A DNA stretch of 64,000 nucleotides, from positions 12,830,409 to 12,894,408 of the forward strand of contig NC_040019.1 of assembly GCF_000972845.2 (NCBI RefSeq). The letters are read 5' to 3'. The notes beneath the pieces were generated by a model. The model was not told the DNA's origin, searched no databases, and worked only from the letters and a program-made list of their open reading frames with translations. Position 1 is the first letter of the stretch, and every line of letters begins with the position of its first letter. The position numbers and the translations under genes are program-made. Below, in pieces: positions 26,061-38,200 of the stretch. The stretch comes from Larimichthys crocea (taxonomy: Eukaryota; Chordata; Actinopteri; Sciaenidae).

Positions 26061-29000
26061 TCAGACTCCGAGTTTGTTTGCCTGCGTCAGCACGACTTTG
26101 AGGACGGGCATGAACGCCGACGTCTCGCTGAAGTTGCTGTTGCTGACTATGTGGGTGTGGATGTTGAGGCCCTCCGTGTAGGACCTGGACTCTATACTCC
26201 GGGCGATGTTGTGGAGGCCTCCGATGATGGCGGGAGAGAGCTGAGAGAAGAAGAAGAGGAGGAGGAGGAGGAGGAGGAGGAGGTGATGGTGAGAAACAGT
26301 TTTTAAATCCTCGTCTGATCTGATCAGCCTCAGCAGCGTCACTCACCGTCTGCTCTCTCAGTTTGTCGTAAAGCGCCTCCAGACGTTTGTTGGCTTCGTC
26401 GAGCTTCCTCTTCGTTTGCTGTGAAAACATCAAACAAGAGTCCGATCAGAAATCCCATCATGCACTTCTGTGAGGTCGAGTTATAAACCTGAACCGTCGT
26501 CTCCGTCGCGTGGACTCACCGGGTCGGTGGCAACAGCCAAACACTTCTGGATCAGACCCTCAAACGTGGTCTTCAGGACGAGGTGCTCGTCGGGGATCGG
26601 CTTCTTCGTGATCTTCTCAGCCGGGATGGACTGAAGAGGCTGCGAGAGTTCAACAATTATTATTGGTATCTTTATTATAACAGAGTTTTATTTTGTAGGT
26701 TGGAGCTCTTATTTTGAAGGCGTAATGCCTTGTACAGTTGTTTCTTTACACATCCAGGCTGAGTCACGGTAATATTTATTTGTTTGTGTCTGATAAATAT
26801 TGGCTCTCTTTGAGCTCTGTTTGCTGAGCAGGTCGTGTTCAGAGGGATTTAGCCTGCTGCGACTGAAAACACATGAACGCAGTGAGAGGGAGCCACAACA
26901 GTGAAGCTGACGGATAAACAAAGAGCTTTATATGCTCCGGAAAGCCGAGGGGAGCCGGTTTTGTCACTGAGTCACTGTTATAGGTTAAATATGTCAACCT
27001 GTTGCACTACAAGAGAAGATCAGGAGTTACTGAAATATCAGAAAGCCACAGTTAGATAATTAAAAGATATTTTCTTCGTTAGTGACCATCATCCAGCCGT
27101 AGATCTGATGTACTGAGCTCTATGCCTGGACTGCACCGTGCAAAGCTCTGCAACTCTGTTTTGGTTCTCCACGTGGTTTCAAACCCCACCAGGATGATCA
27201 GTTTCCTGCTTGTCTGTTTACAATTGGAAGTTTGCACGGGGTGTTTTATTTTGAAAATCGGCTGAATTCTCTGTTGCTGTTTATGTGTCTGAGTTCCTGT
27301 CAGCTCGACCTGCTCGATGCGGCTGCTGAATACCTGGATAACATCTCCAGTCGGTGCTCCCGGTGCGCCCTCCATACTGGTCTTGGGCATCGCGGGGTTC
27401 ATGGGTGGAGCGGAGAACTGCTGCTGCTGCTGCTGTTGGTGCTGCTGCATGCCTGAGTAGGGGACCTGGGCTCCGTGTGGGCCCTGGATCATGGCTTGAG
27501 GAGCCCCGGAAGACACCGGCTGAGCCTGAGGGTCGACACCCAGTGGAGCCATGATGGGAGCAGTGATGGGGGCGGGAGGGGTGTAGTTCTCTCGAGTCGG
27601 CTGAACGGTGATAAAAACATTTTATTTAACGTCATTACCATCTTCAAAGGCTGCTCATGTAACCCTGTCTCTTACAAATAAAGTTTATATATATTTATAT
27701 GTTCGACTGTACGCAGATGACGCCGTCATGTTCGACTGCAGATGTCTTCTTACCTTCTTCTTCGTAGCTCTGCTCAGGGCCGGAGGGTCGTTCCAGCCGT
27801 TCTGAGGTCCTACAGGAAGAATCAGGATCGTTCACTCGTTTTGTCGACATGATGTGGTTTATAATTGATAATTTAATTCATAATTTAAAAGATGAAAACA
27901 TCGACTGTATTACAGCTTCAAATTTCAGTCCAGCAGTGATTCAGCTAAAAATCGACAAATGTGCAGGATTAAATTTGTTTTAGAAAAGCTCGACATTCAA
28001 TCAGTGATTCAAGTCGGAGTTTGAATTATGATCTGAAAGTACAACCACAATCAAGTTTTTGATTACAAACTGATAGCTGATGATTACAACCCCCTTGCCT
28101 CACCCTCTCCTTCAAGTCCCTTCAGTCCCTCTCTAGAGTTCAACATGATGGAATAAAAACTGTGATTGCAGGAAATCGTCTGGTAGTTAAAAAGAGGAAA
28201 CTGGATCCACGGTAAAGTTTGAAGAGGCTGAGTGAGACACAGTGAGGATGATCAGAGCCATGCAGACCTGTTCTCTGAGAGGCGGGGATCAGCCCGGGGT
28301 CGGGGTCAAGCTGTGTACCTGAGACTCCGCACAGTGGAGGAGGAGGCGGCATGTACGACACCGGAGATCCCGGACCGCCATGCTGGAAAGACGCTCCGGA
28401 GGACGGAGGAGCAGAAAAGGAGGAGGAGGCCGAGGAGGCAGAGGAGGAGGAGGTCGGAAAGAAATGAGGATGGGAGGGAGGAGAGGAGGACAGGCACTGG
28501 CTGATGGGAGGTTGTCCGGGATAGACCGGAGAGGAGATGGGCTGTGTGTACTGAGAGAGGAAGCCAGGAGGCTCTGCAGGAGGACCAGCAGAGGAGTACT
28601 GAAGAGGCTGATAGATAGACACCCCGCCAGCTCCAGGTGGGTACTGGCTGACCTGGGGGTAGGCTGGGAGTCATACAGGATACAACAGACACTGTTAGTG
28701 GAAAAAACTGGTGCATGTTATACAGACAGAGTCATGCATCAGGACAGATCTGTAATAAACAGTCACACTACAGTGCATGCTAACGTGCTTCATGTTTAGT
28801 TATAAAAGAGTCGATGTGGAAAGAGATAAACAAGTTATTCAACCGAGACATTCGTCTTCTGTTAGTGAGTACAACATCACAGAGATCAGATGTTGCAGAG
28901 TCAAACATTTGTAAAAGGAAATGTTTGACGGTGTTTAAAAGAAGAGAAGAAGAAAATGCTGTTCATGTAACCCCGTCTCCTACAAATAAAGTTAATATAC

Positions 29001-31056
29001 TAACAACAGACGACGGCGTCACGTTCGACTATACGCAGACGACGTCACGTTCGACTATACGCAGACGACGCAGTCACGTTCGACTATACGCAGACGACGA
29101 CGGCACGTTCGACTATACGCAGACGACGACGTCACGTTCGGCTATACGCAGACGACGACGTCATGTTTGGCTATACGCAGACGACGACGTCACGTTCGAC
29201 TATACGCAGACGACGACGCCACGTTCGGCTATACGCAGACGACGGCATCACGTTCGACTATACGCAGACGACGACGTCACGTTCGACTATACGCAGACGA
29301 CGACGCCACGTTCGACTATACGCAGACGACGACGCCACGTTCGACTATACGCAGACGACACCGTCATGTTCGACTATACGCAGACAATGCGTCACGTTCG
29401 ACTATACGCAGACGACACTGTCATGTTCGACTATACGCAGACGACGACGCCACGTTCGACTATACGCAGACGACACCGTCATGTTCGACTATACACAGAC
29501 GACGCCACGTTCGACTATACACAGACGACGCAGTCATGTTCGACTATACGCAGACGACGCAGTCATGTTCGACTATATCTCGAAAAAAACTCACAACTTA
29601 TATTACCGTTTTTTTGACTATGCTGAAGTCGTTTATCAAAATGCATCCAAAACTAACCTTCTACCACTCAATCCAACATGCAATACACTCTTTCTTGGAT
29701 GCTCCTTCACTACATATCACTAATCACCTGAATGTCCTTAACACAGTATAATACGACACACCCTCTGTGGCCTCCTAGTGGTTGTGTTCATCTATTTACA
29801 CCGTCAATTATGGTTCATCAATCATGGATAGTTCTTGTACTGCACAAATGTTGGATGTATAGAAGAGGATGGCAGTGTCATTTTCACACGTTTTGTGATG
29901 GGAGCTGCCAGGTACGAAAAAAATATCCCGATTTATATAAACTTCATTTTTAGGAGACGGAGTTTCTTACCTACTCTCATCTGAAATGCTTTTCTCTCCA
30001 CGTGAAAGATTTCTCTCTAAAGTAAATAACCCTGAAAACACACAAACACGTCGATCACTTACGCTGGTACTGGTGGGAGAACATGTATGCAGGAGTGGAG
30101 GAGGGTGGAGGTGCAGCAGCGGAGCCGGAGGGCAGCATGCAGTACATCGGGTTTGGAGGCTCCACCTGCAAAGACACAACCGGAAATCTGAAGCCGTGTT
30201 TTCAAATACGTCAGTTAAGTTTGGTTTCTTTGGAGAGAGCGATCGAACGGCTTAAATTTCTTGTGACCGATAACGTCTCCTGATCCTGATCTGAGTCCTA
30301 ACATTGTATAATATTATCTTTATATATAATGTCTGATCTGATATTTAACGTTGATTAAATATGTATCTGACATTATGAAATAAAAGAAGTGATCCTGATA
30401 CTGAAGTGTATCTGGGAGAACTCAAGATGAGTGTTGACACACATGATCTGCGTCTGAGTACAGACGAGTTTCATTCTGTGCAGTCATCAAATTACTCAGA
30501 ATTAATGTTAATTAGTGACAGCTGATCTGATCTGCTGATCTATGGCGACGTTGAACTGCTGAACGTGAGAAGCTGCTGGCTGAATGTTTTCTACACTGAT
30601 CTTTGTTAATAAGAAGATAAAACAACCAGAGTTAAAAATAAAGCTTGGTGCTGCCAACAGAGGGAAGGAATACACAAAAACTTATTATGTGTGCTAACGA
30701 GGAGCAAGCAGACAGATCACAGTAAGCAGGGGAGTTATTGGAGACAGTGAACGCATCGCAGGACGACAAAAGAAAAAAAACAGGAAGTGGGGCAGCTATG
30801 AGGAAAGGCAGACAAAACAAAAAACATCTGTAAACATCAGCAGTGGAGTGTGTCGTGGGCGGTCGGTGTACCTGCTGCTCGGAGGCGCTGCCTACTTGAA
30901 GAGGAGGAGGAGGGACATTGGGGAGGGCTGTGGGAGTTTGGTTACTCCAGGAGGTGACAGTGGAGGCAGCCCTCACCTGAAGCACACAGAGACACACACG
31001 GCACACACCGATGATGGCTGGGGAGGGAAGGAGGTCGGGAGGAGGAGGACGCACCG

Positions 31057-31090
<34 letters not shown>

Positions 31091-31180
31091 CCACAACGCA
31101 TCGGACCAGAGCCAGGGTTTAAAATGACACAAACACAACTCACCCGAAGAAGTTTGTACAAAGAGAATCAGTGTTTTGCT

Positions 31181-31220
<40 letters not shown>

Positions 31221-34111
31221 CATCACTAATGTTTCATGAGGACGTTCAGAGAATCAGTATGTGATTTAAACCCCGGCAGGAATGGAAACCAAATCAATGA
31301 AATGTCTACGACACGAGCAAACAACATGAGCACTGAGTTAGTTCATATGAGGTCTGATGGCTGTTTATCAGCTGATCGAAGGTGAATCAAATCTCTTATC
31401 GAGTCTCATTTTAACATTTAAGTGACTAAAATATCTTAAAAAGGTCTAATCAATGTTTACAACCTGGAAATGATGAGCCGGTGAGTCTCTCGCTTCTTCT
31501 TTTTATGTCAGGCCGACCTTTTAGGCACAAAATTTAAGCCTAACATCGCTCTGTCCTATTGCTCAAACTTAACCGAACACAGACGTAATTTTACCTCCCA
31601 GGACAACAGGAGCTGTCGGTTTACTTCTGCAGCAATTAACTTTAAACGTGTTAAAACATTAAAGTCACACAAAGTGATCGCGGTAGACCAGAAACTCCCG
31701 TGTTCCAGTGAAGTCTGGTGGCTTTGCAGAGAGCACAGCTGGATATAAAAGCATCAGTTCCCTGTTAGAAAGGCAACATGGTGAAAACACTCCGACTCAT
31801 ATTGGTTATTTCAGACCTGCCTTTCTTTAAGTGGCTTATATACATCCTGTTGCCACAGCAGAGCATCACTTAGCTTTCAAATTAGGGGCGTGCCGACCGC
31901 TATCTGCTATCTGCAGGCAACACACGCTTCAAATAACCTGAGCTATCCCTTTAAATGTAACTGACACATCCCTGCTTCACTTCACCAGCTACTTCCTCCC
32001 GATACCGTAGCTCCTGATGATGCATGTTTTCACTTCATCACAGATGTAGAAATCTGGAGCTGATTTGATAAGAGATTTGTTCACGTTGAATGATTTTGCA
32101 GCTATCGGACCCCATCCCTCGTATGAAAAATCTGTCAGGTTCAGGTCAAAGTGAAACTCACTGGCTGGTAATACTGCGGCTGTGGTTGGGCGGGGGCAGA
32201 AGGTGTAGCCATGGGTACTGGAGCTGCTGCAGGGGGCTGAGGCACCATGGCGGGCTGCATCGGGGGGAACGGGTGGCGGGGCACGGCCTGAGTCGGAGCA
32301 GTCGGCAGCTGATGAGGGTGAGCTCTGTGGGTTTGTGCCGGAGCTGCAGGAGCCGCCGCCTGCTGGCCGAGAGCCCGACTGAGACGATCGCGAAGCTGCT
32401 GTACGGCAACCTGTAAGGTCCAAAGAGAGGCTGCTGAGTCCGGTTCTGTGGTTAGCAGCAGTTAATTAGCGGTGTGTGTGTGTGTGTGTGTGTGTGTGTA
32501 ACGTACCTGGTTGGTGTTGTCGGGCAGGTAGGTGATGGCGGTGGACAGACTGCCCTGGGAGGCGAGCAGGTTGGCGTACTGACTCATCTTCTCGGCCAGC
32601 AGGATGCCGATAGCAGCCGGGCCGGAGCGCTGGGTCTGCTCCACCGCACGCCGCAACACCACCACCTTCTCCACCAGGTCCTACGTGACGGAAAAACAGA
32701 TCCAAGCACAAAATATAACTCTAGTTTTTTGTTCTATTTTGGTCTCTACCAACTCCAGAATCACATATCTGTCTCTTTAGCTGTTAGTTGTGAGTCTCAG
32801 ATCATTGTTTAGAACCAGCAGGCTGCAGTTTTCAAAGAAAAGCTCTAAAACTGCAGTGAACATGCTGCAGCATTTAGCAGCTAAAGAGACAGATGTTTCC
32901 CTCAGGAGGTGGTGGAGACCAAAAACAGAGCGAACAGAGTCAACTTTCTGAACCAACCTGCAGAGACAGTGGACAGTGTCCGTCCTGCGCTCTGGTCCAG
33001 CAGGCTACGAGTTTCTCCACGTTTCCAGCACAGATGTAGCACAGACAGGCCTGAGCTTGCAGTCGGGGGTCGTCTGCTGCCTCCAGCCTGGCTCCGAGAA
33101 GATCTAACGAACAGACGAGTTCAATTATAGAGCACGGACTCAGCGCTCGCAGACGTTTAGTACAACAGCAACACAAACTGACCACAGAGGGAGGAGAACT
33201 CCTCGGGCTGAGCGTAGGTCATGACGGCAGCCAGAGCCTCCTTCCAGTTCTGCAGGTCACACGTCTTCAGGATGTCGTGCCAGTCTTTCATCACCACGGC
33301 GCTGATCAGCTGCAGGACAAAGAGAAGCACGCGGTTATATCATCAGTAATGAACTCTCTGTGTGTGAGTTGTTCTCCTCACGGTGCGTTACCTTGGTTAT
33401 CTTGCTGTGTGTTTTTGTGAAATACTTCTTCTGGGTTTTCTCCAGCAGCTCGGCCCCTCCCGCGATCGCCAGGATGATGCTGTCTGCCATGCGGTTGTCA
33501 CGGAGACAGAGCTCCACGGCTCCTTCGAAGTCTCCGGTCAGCAGCGCCTGCGTGATCAGCCCGTCCACGTCTGGCAGGAGAACGGACAGAGGTGAATGTT
33601 CGATCAAAAAACGACTGCTGCTGCTGCTGGAGGGTTTTTTTTTTTTAGATTTCTTACCTTGACTGATGCTCAGACTGACTCCTGTGGGGGTCGGAGCCGG
33701 AGCTGGAGCCGGAGCTGGAGTCAGACCGGGAGCATCGATGGGCTCCTCAACTGGAGCCGAGGTCTCAGCAGGACTGGGCTCCTCCTCCTCCTCCTCCTCC
33801 TCCTCCACTGGTGCTGCTGTCTCCTGAAACGCCAAAGATCAGAGCACCGGGAGAGTGTTAGTGTTTGTACCACAGGCGTTTTGGACCACGGGGAAGAAGA
33901 AGAAGAAGAAGAAGAAGAAGTTTACAGGGGAATGCTAACGGGGAGTGGAGCAGGTGTCGTGCCAGAACAGGAGCTGGTTGTGTACGACTCTATGGAAACG
34001 GTGACAGCTAAAGAAATGAGCTGAAACTCACTTTAAAGCTGCATATTCATCACAACAAACGGCATGTTTCACATTGTCACGTTATTATAAAAAGATAATT
34101 TATAGTCGACA

Positions 34112-34149
<38 letters not shown>

Positions 34150-35171
34150 TAAGTATTCTGGCTGATCAGACGTCTTCTCGGGTTCAAGGTGAGGGTGACA
34201 TGAAGTCATCAGACTCTGATACGATGATAAACGGTAACAGAGACGTTACTTGAACACAACAGTCAGCCGACACTCGTGGCGGTCTGGATTCGTCAGACCG
34301 CCACGAGTGCAAGACTTGAGCTGTGCTCACACAGTCCTGATAAAAGCTCTAATCAAGCAGCATAATTAAAATCATGCACCTGTGTGTGTGCAGCAGAAAC
34401 AACACGAGTTCAGCCGTACCTCCTCCAGTGGGATCTCCTCCCCCTCTGCTTCCTCATCTGTCAGAACCAGGTCCGGGTCTTCTTCCGGTTCGCCGGTTGG
34501 AGCGTCCTCCGGCTCTTCTTCTGCTGCCGGCGGCTCTTCGGCCTCTTGGTCAGGAGTGGAGTCGAGTTCGAGTGTGGCTTCTGGCTGAAGGTTTGCTGCA
34601 GCGATCATGTCGAACGCTGCCTCGGGAGTGTCAGCAGGCGGCACCAGGCTGAGGTCCGGTAAAGGCTGCGGGGCGGCTGGAGCGGGAACCTCCACCTGAA
34701 TGAAGAGGGAAGATTTTTAAATCAGCGGTTTGGAAGCTCAGACTAAAGTTGGACTCCAGTTCAGCACTAAGTTTGGATTTAACCCTGGAGTCAGGCTCAT
34801 GTTTGTCAACATAAGAAGACCATCGACAACCACAGAAGCAAATCTTCCTGCACGTAGTAAATATGAAGCGTTGAGTCAGTTTTAAAGACTTGCAACACTT
34901 CCTGATTGCAAAACGTGACACAGAGACAAACCGTCTGATTTCAGCCGAGAGCTGTCGCACTAATCGCGGCCTCCGTCAGAGCGAGAACAAACAGAGAGCG
35001 GCGTCGTCGCCTGATGATCGGCAGTTTGGAGCTTTACAAGAGTTGCTGCGTTTTATTTGCAAGTTAAAAAGCGGTTACAACACTCACATCTAATAATAAC
35101 AAACAGGATCTGATGAAGCGCAGCGTCATTTTGTTAAACGGCGACTTCAGCTTCTAATTTAATTTGGTTTA

Positions 35172-35203
<32 letters not shown>

Positions 35204-38200
35204 CAGTGGTTGAGCGACATAGACGGTGAATGAGAGTGAGTGAGCGCCGGCCTCGATAAAGTCGTTAATCAGAGAAATAAAAAGTGATTTCTTGATTGTT
35301 TCACGGCGGTTACGTTCAACACAAAACAGACACACTGCTGGATTCACAGCAGCATCTGATGCTAACTCTTAAACTATCTGAGACAGATTGCAAAATGTTA
35401 AATAAGTCGTGAAACACTTTCTGAAATGATTTAACCCTTTTTTTGCCGACAGCTAGATAAGAAGAGTGATACCAAACCGTGCAATGACAACAAAGGTGTC
35501 GGCAGGTGGAAGTCTCTTAAAGACGAGTAACCGCTCTGAACAAACTCACCTGTGGAGGCTCGGCTGGTTTTTCCTCGAGTGCTGCTGAAATCTGACAACA
35601 AAGAGACACATTTCTCAGAAGATGCACTAAAGACATAACAACAGTTCAAATACACAGATATCTGTAGGTCACCTTTAAGGCGAGCTCCTCTTTGTTGTAC
35701 CCCAGAAGTTCAAGGTACTTGCTGCGGATATCGCTTTCGAAATTAGCCTGAAAACACGAAATTTAAAGAATGAAAAAACGTTCTATATTTAAAATTGTAT
35801 TAAAATATTTTCAGGTTTATTCAGATTTCTGGATTTCATACCTTGAGGAAAGACCACAGAGTCTTCTCAAACTCGTTCTCAGCCGCGTCGATCTTCTCCT
35901 GGCAGAAGTCCACGAAGCTGCCCGAGCTCAGCGTCGCCTGCAGCTGATCGGAGCGCTTCAAAAAGGCCGTTTCCGTAACAACCTGACTGATATGTACAAC
36001 GTGTGCGGTGGGCTGCTGAGGCTGCTGAGGGTTCGGCTTCGCGTTCTCCAAGGACACCAGCTTCCCACCAAACTGCAGAGAAGACCCAGAGTGTTTAGGA
36101 TGGCAGAATGAAGGAGCTTCATCCTCGAACGTCACGATAAATTAAAAAACTCACAGCGAACGAGGCTCCGACGGGTCTGCGGATCCACTTCGGCGGCTTC
36201 TTCAGGGGGGTGACCGTGGTCGAAGGAGCGGCGGTCTGCGGCAGCTGCAGCGGAGGTAAACTTTGTCCCGTCCCGAAAGGATCCATGTTCCCGAACGAGT
36301 TACTGATCTGTAACAGAGACAAAGACGACAACGCTTAAGATGTGAAATGAAATCTGATTTACAGCCGAGATCGTGACGTGCAGCTTGAAATAAAAAGGAA
36401 ACAGACAGACAAGCGGAAAGATTTTGACGAGCATTAAAAGGTGGAAATGTATCTTAATAAATAATAAATACTGAAGTGGAATATTTGATTTGATTTGTAT
36501 CCTGTCCTGTTTGTATGTGTGTAATCTACGTATTTATAGTCTCCCGGCTAATCTAAAAATCGGCAAAGACATGGAGCTGAGTGACGCCTGGTTGCTCAAA
36601 CAAGCCACCTGTAACCACACCCACCTGTCAATCAAAGTGTCCACGCTCTTAATCCTGCATAACTTTAAGCCTTAATATAATGTGAACAGGTGAGTTGTAT
36701 ATAAATTCACCCTCAGTACAGTTGTCATGAACGGGGAAATTAGCTACAGAGACCAAAACTGTTTTTTGTACCAGGCTGTAAACATGTTTATTTCTGCTGT
36801 GAAGTTGGACATTTGGACATGGGGACTTATGGAGACTGACTCACTTCTGGAGCCAGCCTCAAGTGGACGTTAGAGGAACTGCAGTTTGTGGCATAAAATA
36901 AAAGTGATTAAAAGTATAAACTTTGCACTCTGGGTGTTTTGGGTGACGATATATTGCTTCTGTTTTGCATCATAACGTCGTAAGCGCAGATCACCGATCA
37001 CCGTGACGACTGTCCGAGCAGATCGAACCTCACCTGGTCAGCGTGTCTCTGGCTCTGCGCCTGGTTGCTGCCCCCCATGATGGAGTAGATGTCGATGTGT
37101 CCGTCGAAGCCGGCGGCCGACAGCACCGCGGGGTTCCTGGGGCACCACTGGATGTCGAAGCACCACTGGCTGCTGGTGGGCAGCTCGTACAGAACCTGGA
37201 GATCCAGGACGATGACTTAGAAACACGAAACGGACACGATGCAGAACTACCTGCACGTTAATGACATTCAAATGGACGCTCACCTCTCCTGTGTTTGGAT
37301 TCCAGCACAGGATCCTGCTGTCCTTCCCACAGCTCAGCAGCAGCTCGGGATCAGCCAAACTCCAGGCGATGGCCAGAACGCCGCTGTGCAGAGAGAACAG
37401 CAGAGATTAACAAGCTAACATGCTAACTCCTGCTGACGCTACACTGAATGATGGAGCTAAAAGAGCTAACAGAGCTAACAGCTAACAGAGCTAACGGCTA
37501 ATGGAGCAAACAAAGCTAACAAAGCTAACAGCTAATGGAGCTAACAGAGCTAATGGTGCTAACAGAGCTAACAGAGCTAATGGAATTAAAAGAGCTAACA
37601 GCTAATGGAGCTAACAGCTAATGGAGCTAACAGCTAATGGAGCTAACAGAGCTAACAGAGCTAATGGAATTAAAAGAGCTAACAGCTAATGGAGCTAACA
37701 GCTAATGGAGCTAACAGCTAATGGTGCTAACGGAGCTAACAGCTAATGGTGCTAACAGCTAATGGAACTAACAGAGGTAACAGAGCTAATGGTGCTAACG
37801 GAGCTAACAGCTAATGGTGCTAACAGCTAATGGAACTAAAAGAGCTAACAGCTAATGGTGCTAACGGAGCTAACAGCTAATGGTGCTAACAAAGCTAACA
37901 GAGCTAACAGCTAATGGAGCTAACAGAGCTAACAGCTAATGGAGCTAACAGAGCTAACAGCTAACGATGCTAACAGAGCTAACAGCTAATGGAGCTAACA
38001 GAGCTAACAGCTAATGGAGCTAACAGAGCTAACAGCTAACGATGCTAACAGAGGACGCTGACGGAGGAAGCTAAGAAGAGAAAAGGAGAGAGTGAGCGAG
38101 CAAGAAGCCGCCGGACAAGAGTAAATGTGGGACTGACTTTTAGTGGTTGGTGAGAGCTTGGTGAAATAAAAGGCTGAAAGACAGACGCCGAGCTGGGCTG

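Noticed and set aside
28957..29577. CRISPR-like regular repeats
   Set aside because: Units are head-to-tail without unique spacers, in an intron of a vertebrate gene, so this is a satellite.
28814..29751. Overlapping 186-267-codon frames rich in Arg, Asp and Thr
   Set aside because: Every frame is produced by the 26-29-bp satellite in a sec31a intron, and flanking non-repeat sequence has no coding character.
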